A stretch of 10,167 nt of DNA. It comes from Burkholderiales bacterium (GTDB lineage Bacteria > Pseudomonadota > Gammaproteobacteria > Burkholderiales > SG8-39). The stretch is from positions 1 to 10,167 of the forward strand of contig JAQSVY010000167.1 of assembly GCA_029266935.1 (NCBI GenBank), in the 5' to 3' direction. A model generated the notes under the pieces. The model saw nothing but the letters and a program-made list of their open reading frames with translations, ran no database searches and was not told where the DNA came from. Shown one piece after another: positions 1-9,347 of the stretch. A program made the translations under genes and the position numbers. The first letter of the stretch is position 1. Every line of letters starts with the position of its first letter.

Positions 1-652
1 AGCGGCTTCTGGTTGCCGACGATGGCGACGATGGCGCCTTGCGGCGCGATCATCTCGCCGATCGCCGCCCAGTGCGGGTCGAGGTCGTTGAAGCAGGCGA
101 TGTAGTCGACGTGCTTGCGCCCGAGCGCCTGGAGCTGCTGCGGCATGTCGCGGCGGTGGTCGAGCACCTGGTCGGCGCCAAGCTGCTTCACCCAGGCGAT
201 CGACTCGGGGCGCGAGGCGGTGGCGACGACCGTGAGGCCCGCGGCCTTCGCGAGCTGGATGCCGATCGAGCCGACGCCGCCGGCGCCGCCGATGATCAGC
301 ATGGTCTTGTGGTCCTTGATTCTCAATCTGTCGAAAAAAGCTTCCCACGCGGTGATCGCGGTGAGCGGGATCGCCGCGGCCTGCGCGAAGTCCAGGCTCC
401 TGGGCTTCCTGCCGACGATGCGCTCGTCGACGAGGTGCAGCTCGCTGTCGCAGCCCGGGCGCGTCACGTCCCCGGCGTAGTACACCGCGTCGCCTCCCAG
501 CCGAGCACTTTCGGGGTCGGCGAGCCGAGCTTGCGCTGCTTGGTGTCCACCGGATTGACGGAGACCGCTTCCACCTTTACCAGCAGATCGCGCCCCGCGG
601 GCACGGGGTCGGGCAGCTCGATCTCGGCGAACGTGTGGTCGACCGCCCTCAC
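1..652 (-). CDS. MDR-family zinc-type alcohol dehydrogenase / quinone oxidoreductase, partial and frame-broken
   Basis: Probable NAD(P)H-dependent oxidoreductase of the medium-chain dehydrogenase/reductase superfamily, closest to the group annotated 'zinc-binding alcohol dehydrogenase family protein'; substrate unknown. The N-terminal GroES-like part shows RDLLVKVEAVSVNPVDTKQR. The Rossmann part shows IIGGAGGVGSIGIQLAKAAG, the glycine-rich nucleotide-binding turn, followed by ADQVLDHRRDMPQQL. I chose the GTG at 652-650 because it overlaps the stop of the upstream phosphatase gene as GTGA and gives MRAV, the usual family opening. The frame breaks near 489-496: KVLGWE(A) in one frame is followed by GDAVYYAGDV in another. 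The intervening stretch usual in the family (about 17 residues, AGVV...FKPG) is absent, so this is a deletion of 3n+1 bases. The N-terminus also looks roughly ten residues short before AEIELPDP. The gene continues beyond the left edge; family members are about 335 residues. Family call secure, function not. Confidence 0.85.
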
Positions 653-1308
653 AGCAGTGCGATCAGCTCCTGCGGGCGCGCGATCACGGCGTCCGCTTCC
701 CAGGTGCCGGGCCCGCCGTTCTCGGGATGGTGGTAGCCCCAGTCGACGGCGATCGGGCGCATCCCGGCGGCGCGCGCGGCCTGGATGTCGCGCAGGTCGT
801 CTCCCAGGTACACGCATGCCTTCGGCGCGAGGCCGAGCTGCTCCGCGGCGTGCAGCAGAGGCGCGGGATGCGGCTTCAAGTGCGGCGTGGTATCGCCGCA
901 GGAGACGCAGTCAGGCTTCAACTTCATGTCGGCGACGATTCTCTCGGTGAAGCGGGTGGCCTTGTTGGTGACGATGCCCCAGGCCACGCCGCGCGCGGCG
1001 AGCGCCTCGAGGAGCTCCGGGATGCCGGGAAAAAGCCTGGTGTCGATGCAGGTGCGCTCGCGGTAGTACTCGAGGAAGGCTTCGCGCAGCGAGGCGTACT
1101 CGCCGTCGCCGGGCTTGATGCCGAAGCCGACGTGCACCAGGCCGCGCGCGCCGGCCGACGCGAACGGCCGCAGCCGTTCGAGGGGGAGCGGCTCTAGGCC
1201 CTGGTCGCCGCGCAGGCGGTTCAGCGCTGCGGCAAGGTCCGGCGCGGTATCGGCGAGCGTGCCGTCGAGGTCGAACAGGACCGCGCGGTTAGCCTGCCTC
1301 TTATTCAT
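649..1308 (-). CDS. gph: HAD-superfamily phosphatase, Gph/MupP-like
   Basis: Magnesium-dependent phosphomonoesterase of the HAD-IA subfamily, 219 residues, cytosolic. All four HAD motifs are visible: [10 protein letters not shown] at residues 12-21 (nucleophile Asp13, acid/base Asp15), the Thr of GIVTNKA, the Lys of [10 protein letters not shown] and the acidic GDDLRD. Such genes are usually labelled phosphoglycolate phosphatase (2-phosphoglycolate to glycolate). However, the position directly after ubiG is that of Pseudomonas mupP, which encodes the N-acetylmuramate 6-phosphate phosphatase of cell-wall recycling. Features such as [21 protein letters not shown] and [15 protein letters not shown] resemble MupP as I remember it, so substrate is open. 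The ATG at 1308 lies inside the end of ubiG (8-nt overlap, ATGAATAA), with no clear Shine-Dalgarno, so translation is probably coupled. A GTG at 1323 is an alternative start. The stop overlaps the next gene by 4 nt. The gene looks complete. Confidence 0.9.
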   Translation of the reverse strand: MNKRQANRAVLFDLDGTLADTAPDLAAALNRLRGDQGLEPLPLERLRPFASAGARGLVHVGFGIKPGDGEYASLREAFLEYYRERTCIDTRLFPGIPELLEALAARGVAWGIVTNKATRFTERIVADMKLKPDCVSCGDTTPHLKPHPAPLLHAAEQLGLAPKACVYLGDDLRDIQAARAAGMRPIAVDWGYHHPENGGPGTWEADAVIARPQELIALL

Positions 1309-2002
1309 CGGTGCGGCGGGCACGCAGCAGGTAGTTCACGTCGCAGTCGGCGCCGAGGCTGTAGCGCCGCGTGAGCGGGTTGTAGGTCATGCCGATCATC
1401 TCTTCGACGCGCAGATTGGCATCACGGCTCCAGCGCGCGAGCTCGGAAGGCTTGATGAAGCGCTGGTAGTCGTGCGTGCCCTTCGGCAGCAGCCCGAGCA
1501 CGTATTCCGCGCCGACCACCGCGAAGAGATAGGCCTTCGCATTCCGGTTGATGGTGGAGAAGAACACCTGACCGCCGGGGCGCACGAGCCGTGCGCAGGC
1601 GGCCACCATGCCGGCAGGCTGCGGCACGTGCTCGAGCAGCTCCATGCAGGCGACTGCGTCGAACTCACCGGCGCGCAGCGAGGCGAGCTCTTCGACCGCA
1701 GTTCTTTGGTAGGAGACTTGAAGTTTGGATATTCCGAGGTGCAGCTGGGCGACGGCCAGCGCTTTCTCGGAAAGGTCGATACCTGTCACCTGCGCGCCGC
1801 GGCGCGCCATGCTCTCGGCGAGGATGCCGCCGCCGCAGCCGACGTCGACGACCTGCTTGCCGGCGAGCGGCAGGTGCCGCTCGATCCACGCCAGGCGCAG
1901 CGGGTTGATGTCGTGCAGCGGCTTGAACTCCCCCGCCGGGTCCCACCAGCGGTGCGCGAGCTCGTCGAATTTCGCGATCTCGGCCTGGTCGACGTTGCTC
2001 AT
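1301..2002 (-). CDS. ubiG: Ubiquinone biosynthesis O-methyltransferase UbiG
   Basis: SAM-dependent methyltransferase carrying out both O-methylations in ubiquinone synthesis (2-polyprenyl-6-hydroxyphenol and 3-demethylubiquinol). It is 233 residues, the usual family length. The N-terminus has the UbiG signature [12 protein letters not shown] and [12 protein letters not shown]. Motif [10 protein letters not shown], lies at residues 51-59 with [14 protein letters not shown] after it. Further on are [17 protein letters not shown] and [14 protein letters not shown], characteristic of the membrane-associating region. The start ATG at 2002 gives [12 protein letters not shown], matching family N-termini; only a weak ribosome site precedes it. 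It lies 13 nt after the T-run of an intrinsic terminator, so expression needs readthrough or an unseen promoter. It overlaps the phosphatase gene by 8 nt. Bases 1700-1741 are an AT-rich, rare-codon island inside an otherwise normal gene. Complete and intact. Confidence 0.97.
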   Translation of the reverse strand: MSNVDQAEIAKFDELAHRWWDPAGEFKPLHDINPLRLAWIERHLPLAGKQVVDVGCGGGILAESMARRGAQVTGIDLSEKALAVAQLHLGISKLQVSYQRTAVEELASLRAGEFDAVACMELLEHVPQPAGMVAACARLVRPGGQVFFSTINRNAKAYLFAVVGAEYVLGLLPKGTHDYQRFIKPSELARWSRDANLRVEEMIGMTYNPLTRRYSLGADCDVNYLLRARRTDE

Positions 2003-2015
2003 GCCCGATTCTGCC

Positions 2016-2044
2016 AAAAAAAAAGCCCCGCGAAGCGGGGCTTT
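2016..2044 (-). terminator. Strong intrinsic terminator after the second OmpA-like gene
   Basis: A perfect 10-bp inverted repeat, AAAGCCCCGC / GCGGGGCTTT with a 3-nt loop, is followed on the minus strand by nine uninterrupted T residues (plus-strand A-run 2016-2024). It begins 17 nt beyond the stop codon of the OmpA-like gene at 2062 and ends 13 nt before the ubiG start. Stem, loop and U-tract are those of a Rho-independent terminator reading leftward. On the plus strand the tail is only TTTCTT and no plus-strand gene precedes it, so rightward function is doubtful. Confidence 0.93.
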
Positions 2045-2061
2045 CTTGCAGCTCGGAGCGC

Positions 2062-2661
2062 TTACGGCTTGCGCGTGCCGATGACCTCGATCTCGGTGCG
2101 GCGGTCGGGCTGCAGGCACTCGATCATCTTCTTGTTGGTGCGCTGCTCCCTGCCCATGCCCTTGCACTTGCCGGCGGTCACGGGCTGCGTCTCGCCCTTG
2201 CCCTCGGTGTAGATGCGGTTCGCTGCCACGCCCTTCGACACGAGGTAGGCCTTGATGGCCTCGGCGCGGCGCACCGACAGCGACTGGTTGTAGGCCGGGG
2301 TGCCGATCTGGTCGGCGTGGCCGATCGCGATCACCACTTCGAGGTCAACGCCCTGCATCTTGCTCGATAGGTCGTCGAGCTTGGACCTGCTGTCGGGCTT
2401 GATCACGGCGCGGTCGAAGTCGAACAGCATGTCGGCGGCGAAGGTGACTCTCTGCGCCATCGGCTTGGGCGCGGGCTTGGGCTCGGGCGTGGGCTCGGGC
2501 TTGGGCGCGGGCGGCGGCGGGGCAGGACGCGGCTCGGGCGCGGGCGCGGGCTTCGGCGCGGGGGCCGGGGCGGGCGTGGGAGCGGGTTTGGGCGCTTCTT
2601 GGGTTGCACACCCGGCCGCGAAGACCAGCGCGACGAGCAGCCACCAGACGTTCTTGATCAT
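2062..2661 (-). CDS. ompA: OmpA-family outer-membrane lipoprotein with Pro/Ala linker (copy 1)
   Basis: Probable peptidoglycan-binding outer-membrane lipoprotein of 199 residues. Residues 1-17 are a hydrophobic signal ending FAAGC, a lipobox-like site with Cys18 as acylated residue; the following Ala is compatible with outer-membrane sorting. Residues 23-67 are a Pro/Ala/Lys/Glu linker suited to span the periplasm. An OmpA C-terminal domain fills the rest: [18 protein letters not shown], then [20 protein letters not shown] with the Asp and Arg that hold diaminopimelate, and a final [14 protein letters not shown]. Two cysteines (KCK and ECL) in the last loop may form the disulfide common in betaproteobacterial OmpA proteins. 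There is no N-terminal beta-barrel. The start at 2661 is set by the lipoprotein signal and GGGAG at 2672-2668, 6 nt upstream. It lies 25 nt after the deaminase gene, suggesting cotranscription, and is followed by a terminator. Confidence 0.9.
   Translation of the reverse strand: MIKNVWWLLVALVFAAGCATQEAPKPAPTPAPAPAPKPAPAPEPRPAPPPPAPKPEPTPEPKPAPKPMAQRVTFAADMLFDFDRAVIKPDSRSKLDDLSSKMQGVDLEVVIAIGHADQIGTPAYNQSLSVRRAEAIKAYLVSKGVAANRIYTEGKGETQPVTAGKCKGMGREQRTNKKMIECLQPDRRTEIEVIGTRKP
2461..2595 (-). repeat. Low-complexity Pro/Ala-rich linker coding repeat (copy 1)
   Basis: An imprecise repeat of proline codons alternating with Ala, Lys, Glu, Thr or Arg codons encodes residues 23-67 of the OmpA-like lipoprotein. 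It is a coding low-complexity tract with degenerate units, prone to slippage, and not a mobile or CRISPR-type repeat. Confidence 0.85.
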
Positions 2662-2686
2662 GACATTCTCCCTTTCCTTTTTTGCC

Positions 2687-3976
2687 TCAAGAGTCCGCGT
2701 GCTTCTTGAGGGCATTCTGCCATACCTGCCCACGGCTGTGCAAAGCGCGCAGCGCCGGATCGAGGAGCTCTCGTTCCCGCACCAGCAGCTCGCCCGCCAC
2801 CCACACGTGGGTGACGTTTTCCCGCCCGACGGCGTAGACGAGATGCGAGATCACGTCATAGCAGGGCTCGAGCTCCGGCGCGCGCAGGTCGATCGCCGTG
2901 AGGTCCGCCGCTTTGCCCGGCGCGATCGAGCCGGCGACGCCTTCGATGCCGAGCGCGCGCGCGCCGCCGAGGGTCGCCGCATGCAGCGCGGCGTGCGCGG
3001 GCATTGCCTCGGCGTCGCGCGCCACCGCCTTGGCGAGCAGCGCGGCGGTGCGCATTTCCTGGAACATGTCGAGGCGGTTGTTGCTCGCGGCGCCGTCGGT
3101 GCCCAACGCGATGTTTATGTTTGCTTTCCGCATCGCTTCCACGGGGGCAAATCCGCTTGCCAACTTCAAGTTCGACGAAGGGCAGTGCGCGACCGAGCAG
3201 CCATGGCGGGCGAGCAGCTCGATCTCGTGGGGCTCGAGGTGCACCGCGTGCACCGCGATGAGGCCAGGCCCGAGCAGCCCGAGGCGGCGGAAGCGCTCGA
3301 GCGGACGCGCGCCGTGCTCGGCGACGGAGCGCTCGACCTCGTCCGCCGTTTCGTGCAGGTGCACGTGCACCGGCAGGTCGAGCTCCGCGGCGAGGGCGGC
3401 GATGCGCCTGAAGCTGTCGTCGGATACCGTGTAAGGGGCGTGCGGCGCGAGGCAGAAAGAGACGAGCGGCTCCTCGCGCCAGCGGTCGCGGATGGCGAGC
3501 CCGCGCGCGAGGTAGTCGGCGGCGTCGGAGGCGTACGCGGAGGGGAACTCGATGGTGATGATGCCCTGGGCGGAGCGCATGCGCGCTGCCGCTGCGGCCT
3601 CGAGCGAGGCCTCGGGAAAGAAGTACATGTCGTTGAAGCAGGTTACTCCGCCGCGCAGCATCTCGGCGCAGGCGAGGAGAGTGCCGTCGCGCACGAAGTC
3701 GGGGGAGATGTGCTTCTGCTCGGCGGGCCAGATGTGCTCCTGCAGCCAGCGCATCAGCGGCAGATCGTCCGACATGCCGCGCATCAGGCACATCGCAGCG
3801 TGGGTATGCGCGTTGACGAGCCCGGGGATGAGGACGTGCCCCGGCAGGTCGAGCGTCTCGTAGCCGGGGTAGGCGGCCGCCGCGGCTCCTGCCGGGAGGA
3901 CCGCCTCGATCCTGCCGTCGCGCACCGCGACGGCGTGATCTTCGAGCACCGCTCCCGCCGGCTCGACCGGCACCAC
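2687..3976 (-). CDS. mtaD: Amidohydrolase, MTA/SAH deaminase (MtaD) family; start codon uncertain
   Basis: Metal-dependent deaminase of the TRZ/ATZ subgroup of amidohydrolases, expected to deaminate 5'-methylthioadenosine and/or S-adenosylhomocysteine (purine salvage) in the cytosol. The barrel metal motifs are all present: NAHTHAAM (HxH), LDLPVHVHLHET, IAVHAVHLEPHE and LGTDGAASNN. Other family blocks are LPLMRWLQEHIWPAE, GGVTCFNDMYFFPE and a C-terminal GKAADLTAIDL. Family-like sequence begins at about 4003 (APFLLRARWVVPVEPAG), giving about 438 residues, the usual length. The first ordinary start codon after the preceding stop is GTG at 3976, used here, but it would remove the conserved LLRARW strand. 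The frame stays open upstream through the preceding gene, where a GTG at 4060 is the nearest start. No ribosome site fits either. A small deletion that removed the true ATG is possible. The exact substrate cannot be told from sequence. Confidence 0.9.
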   Translation of the reverse strand: MVPVEPAGAVLEDHAVAVRDGRIEAVLPAGAAAAAYPGYETLDLPGHVLIPGLVNAHTHAAMCLMRGMSDDLPLMRWLQEHIWPAEQKHISPDFVRDGTLLACAEMLRGGVTCFNDMYFFPEASLEAAAAARMRSAQGIITIEFPSAYASDAADYLARGLAIRDRWREEPLVSFCLAPHAPYTVSDDSFRRIAALAAELDLPVHVHLHETADEVERSVAEHGARPLERFRRLGLLGPGLIAVHAVHLEPHEIELLARHGCSVAHCPSSNLKLASGFAPVEAMRKANINIALGTDGAASNNRLDMFQEMRTAALLAKAVARDAEAMPAHAALHAATLGGARALGIEGVAGSIAPGKAADLTAIDLRAPELEPCYDVISHLVYAVGRENVTHVWVAGELLVRERELLDPALRALHSRGQVWQNALKKHADS

Positions 3977-4005
3977 CCAGCGGGCGCGAAGGAGGAAGGG
4001 TGCCG

Positions 4006-4596
4006 CTATCTTGGCATGCCCTGTACTTCGACCACGACCCTGCGATTGGGCGCCAGGCACTCGATGAGCGACTTGCGGTCCTTCTGGTCGGGACAGGACT
4101 TCACCGGCAGCGTCTTGCCGAAGCCCAGCGTCTCGATTGCCGAGGCGTCGACGCCTCGGGAGACCAGATAGGCGCGCACGGCCTCTGCGCGCTTCTCGGA
4201 GAGCGCCTGGTTGTACTGCGGCGAGCCCAGGCGGTCGGCGTGGCCGTTGACGATGATGTACTTGATATCGCGCAGGTCCTTCAGCTTGGCGATCACCTCG
4301 CTGTCGAGCTTGCTGCGCGCATCGGGCGTGAGCGTCGCCTTGTCGAATTCGAAGAGCTCGGTCGAGGTGAGGTTGATCGGCTTCGGCGCCGGCGGAGGCT
4401 TGGGCGCTTCGGGCTTCGCAACCGGCGCGGGCGCCGGAGCAGCCGCGGGTGCGGGAGCGGGAGCGGGAGCGGGAGGCGCGACAGGCGCAGGCGCGGCGGG
4501 CGCTGGCTTCGGTGCGGGTTTTTCCGGCTCGGTAGCGCAGCCGGCGACGACGAGCGCGACGATCGAGACCGCCGCGGCGAGTGTTCTGGTGCGCAT
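4006..4596 (-). CDS. OmpA-family outer-membrane lipoprotein with Pro/Ala linker (copy 2)
   Basis: A second probable peptidoglycan-anchored lipoprotein, 196 residues, with the same architecture as the gene at 2062-2661 but clearly diverged. The signal MRTRTLAAAVSIVALVVAGC has a good lipobox (VAGC, Cys20). Residues 24-73 are a Pro/Ala-rich linker, more alanine-rich than in the other copy. The OmpA C-terminal domain follows, with ELFEFDKATLTPDARSKLDS, NGHADRLGSPQYNQALSEKR (peptidoglycan-binding Asp and Arg kept) and NRRVVVEVQG. Two cysteines (KSCPD, IECLA) again sit in the last loop. The start at 4596 has AGGAG at 4607-4603 with a 6-nt spacer, the best ribosome site in the window. It is the first gene of the leftward transcript and diverges from gyrA. 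Whether it is structural or a minor envelope-stability factor cannot be told. Confidence 0.9.
   Translation of the reverse strand: MRTRTLAAAVSIVALVVAGCATEPEKPAPKPAPAAPAPVAPPAPAPAPAPAAAPAPAPVAKPEAPKPPPAPKPINLTSTELFEFDKATLTPDARSKLDSEVIAKLKDLRDIKYIIVNGHADRLGSPQYNQALSEKRAEAVRAYLVSRGVDASAIETLGFGKTLPVKSCPDQKDRKSLIECLAPNRRVVVEVQGMPR
4378..4527 (-). repeat. Low-complexity Pro/Ala-rich linker coding repeat (copy 2)
   Basis: Tandem-like, degenerate Pro-Ala dipeptide codons encode residues 24-73 of the lipoprotein. The DNA contains runs of a near-perfect hexamer (GGAGCG on the plus strand, around 4450-4473). It is a slippage-prone coding tract and shows no feature of a mobile element. Confidence 0.85.
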
Positions 4597-4635
4597 TCCT
4601 GTCTCCTCCCGATTGTTCTCTTTGGAACTCGCGCA

Positions 4636-4664
4636 ATTTAAGGCGAAGCAGAGGCAAAAGGCAA
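4636..4664 (-). promoter_or_regulatory. Candidate sigma70 promoter for the leftward lipoprotein/mtaD transcript
   Basis: Reading leftward, TTGCCT (4664-4659) and TTAAAT (4641-4636) match four of six bases of each consensus hexamer and are separated by exactly 17 nt. This places transcription start near 4629 and a leader of about 30 nt that contains the AGGAG ribosome site. It is the most plausible promoter in the short divergent region, but it is prediction only. Confidence 0.5.
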
Positions 4665-4694
4665 GGGTTTTGCGAGGGAAAACGCAGGGTTGCG

Positions 4695-4703
4695 TGATAA
4701 AAT
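4695..4703 (+). promoter_or_regulatory. Candidate extended -10 promoter for gyrA
   Basis: TGATAAAAT contains a TAAAAT hexamer (five of six bases of TATAAT) preceded by the TGn extension. No good -35 hexamer lies at 16-18 nt; TTGCGA at 4670-4675 is 22 nt away. Start of transcription near 4710 would leave a leader of only about 10 nt before the gyrA ATG at 4720, with no Shine-Dalgarno sequence. Confidence 0.5.
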
Positions 4704-4719
4704 TTCTGCCTCTCCGGAT

Positions 4720-7214
<2,495 letters not shown>

Positions 7215-7215
<1 letters not shown>

Positions 7216-8288
7216 TGTCGCGCATCTTCAATTTCAGCGCGGGACCCGCCATGCTCCCCGCGGAGGTGCTCTCGCGCGCCGGCGACGAGATGCTCGACTG
7301 GCACGGCAGCGGCACCGGCGTCATGGAGATGAGCCACCGCGGCAAGGAATTCATGTCCATCGCCGCCGAGGCAGAGCGCGACCTGCGCGAGCTGCTCGCC
7401 ATCCCGGCCAACTACAAGGTGCTGTTCCTGCAGGGCGGGGCGACGCTGCAGTTCGCCCAGGTGCCGATGAACCTGCTGCGCGGCAAGGGCAAGGCCGACT
7501 ACGTGGTCACCGGCGAGTGGTCGAAGAAGGCAGTGAAGGAGGCGAAGAACTACTGCGACATCGCCATCGCCGCCTCGTCGGAAGACCGGAACTTCACCTA
7601 CGCGCCGAAGCAATGGAATGTGCGGCCAGACGCCGCGTACGTCCATTACTGCTCGAACGAGACGATTGGCGGGGTGGAATTCCATGAAATACCTTCTTCT
7701 GAAATCCCACTCGTTGCCGACGCCTCGTCACACTTCCTCTCGCGCGCGTTCGACGTCTCGAAGTTCGGCCTGATCTACGCCGGCGCGCAGAAGAACGCCG
7801 GCCCCGCCGGCCTCACCTTCGTCATCGTGCGCGATGAGCTCATCGGCAAGGCGCAGAAGGGCACGCCGACGGTGATGGACTACAAGCTGCAGGCCGACGC
7901 CGATTCGATGCTGAACACGCCGGCCACCTACGCCATGTACATCGCCGGCCTGGTGTTCAAGTGGCTCAAGGCTCTCGGGGGCGTGAAAGAGATCGAGAAG
8001 CGCAACATCGAGAAGGCCAAGCTTCTCTATGACCTCCTGGACTCCAGCGCCTTCTACAGCAATCCCGTGGCCCAGGAAGATCGCTCGCGCATGAACGTGC
8101 CTTTCACGCTGAAGGATCCGAAGCTCGATGACGAGTTTCTCAGGGGCGCGGCGAAGCAGGGCATGGTGCAGCTGAAGGGCCACCGCTCGGTAGGCGGCAT
8201 GCGGGCATCGATTTACAACGCCATGCCGATCGAGGGCGTGCAATGCCTCGTGCAGTACATGAAGGATTTCGAGAAGAAACATGCCTAG
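7215..8288 (+). CDS. serC: Phosphoserine aminotransferase SerC
   Basis: PLP-dependent transaminase converting 3-phosphohydroxypyruvate to phosphoserine (second step of serine synthesis) and acting on the equivalent vitamin B6 intermediate in pyridoxal phosphate synthesis. It is 357 residues, close to the usual 360. The start [15 protein letters not shown] is diagnostic. [25 protein letters not shown] and [13 protein letters not shown] follow, then the PLP lysine in [12 protein letters not shown] (Lys193, codon 7791-7793) and a C-terminal [17 protein letters not shown]. The ATG shares one base with the gyrA stop (TGATG), which implies translational coupling; no strong ribosome site is present. 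The end overlaps the serA start by 8 nt. Bases 7668-7735 form an AT-rich rare-codon island (ATA, TCT TCT, GTT, TCA). The gene is complete and intact. Confidence 0.98.
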
Positions 8289-9347
8289 GAAGAAGTGCGA
8301 GATCCTGGTGATCAACAACGTCGCCGCGGTCGGGCTGAAGCGCTTCCCGGCGGAGATCTACTCGGTAGTGAAGGAGTCGAAGGATCCGTGGGCGATCCTG
8401 GTGCGCTCGCAGGACCTGCATAAGTACGAGTTCGGCCCGTCGCTGCGCGCGGTCGGGCGCGCCGGGGCCGGCGTCAACAACATCCCCGTTCCCGCGCTTT
8501 CGAAGCGCGGCATCCCGGTATTCAACGCGCCGGGGGCCAACGCCAACGCGGTGAAGGAGCTGGTGCTCGCCGGCATGCTCATGGCGGCTCGGAACCTGGG
8601 GCCGGCCCTGGAGTTCGTCAAGAGCCTGGACCGCAAAGGCGACCTGAACAAAACCGTAGAGGCTGGCAAGAAGGAGTTCGCCGGCTTCGAGCTGCCGGGG
8701 CACACGCTGGGGGTCATCGGCCTGGGCAAGATCGGCAGCCTGGTGGCCGACGCGGCGATCCGCCTCGGCATGAACGTGCTCGGCCACGACCCGCACATCA
8801 CGGTCGAGGCGGCGTGGAGCCTGCCTTCGCAGGTGCGCCGCGCGGGCTCGATCGACGACCTCCTCAGGGCGAGCCATTTCATCAGCCTGCACGTGCCGCT
8901 CGTGGACAAGACGCGCCACATGGTCAACGCGAAGAACATCGCGCACCTGCGCCACGGCGCGGTGCTGCTCAATTTCTCGCGCCGCACCTGGGCGCCTCGA
9001 CCGGCGAGGCCGAGGACAATTCCGCCGTCATGGTGGTCGACCAGCTGCGCGAGTACCTCGAGCACGGCAACCTGCAGAACGCGGTCAACTTCCCCGACGC
9101 GCAGCTGGCGCGCGAGGCGCCCTACCGTCTCGCCATCGCCAATGCCAACGTGCCCGACATGCTGGGGCGCATCTCGCACTGCCTCGGCAAGCGCAAGATC
9201 AACATCCACAACATGCTGAACAAGTCCAAGGGAGAGATGGCGTACACGCTGGTCGACACCGATAGCCCGGTGCCGGTGCCGGCGCTGGAGGAGCTCTCGG
9301 GACTGAGCGGCGTGCTCACGGTGCGCTACCTGCCCGTGCATGGCTGA
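8281..9347 (+). CDS. serA: D-3-phosphoglycerate dehydrogenase with ACT domain (short form), frame broken by internal deletion
   Basis: NAD-dependent enzyme of the first serine-synthesis step (3-phosphoglycerate to 3-phosphohydroxypyruvate). The N-terminal part shows [28 protein letters not shown] and [20 protein letters not shown]. The NAD fold has [16 protein letters not shown] (residues 144 on). After AVLLNFSR (to 8982) the frame breaks; [20 protein letters not shown] resumes in another frame from 8982. The segment that normally joins them (about 35-40 residues with the xGIVDEAAV helix, the NAD-adjacent strand and a catalytic Glu) is absent, a 3n+1 deletion. The catalytic-His motif (PHLGAST) remains. 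An ACT domain follows ([20 protein letters not shown]), the usual site of serine feedback control. Retained residues total about 355; the short family form is about 390-395. It overlaps serC and pheA by 8 nt each. As written the enzyme cannot be made; an assembly error is likely. Confidence 0.92.

Noticed and set aside
2300..4171. A 623-codon plus-strand open frame opposite mtaD and the lipoproteins
   Set aside because: Its Gly/Arg-rich sequence is the complement of the Pro/Ala linkers and mtaD; no family motif, no ribosome site.
4378..4527. Tandem short repeats as a CRISPR array or mobile repeat
   Set aside because: Units are degenerate hexamers without spacers and translate into the Pro/Ala linker of a lipoprotein.
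2687..4657. An OmpA-MtaD fusion reaching up to 4657
   Set aside because: The extra N-terminal part is an out-of-frame reading of the lipoprotein gene, Arg/Ala-rich and without motifs. Only the part after about 4003 resembles the amidohydrolase family.
4597..4719. A riboswitch, small RNA or ORF in the divergent intergenic region
   Set aside because: The region is only about 120 nt, already holds two promoter-like elements and a ribosome site, and shows no stable stem or open frame of note.
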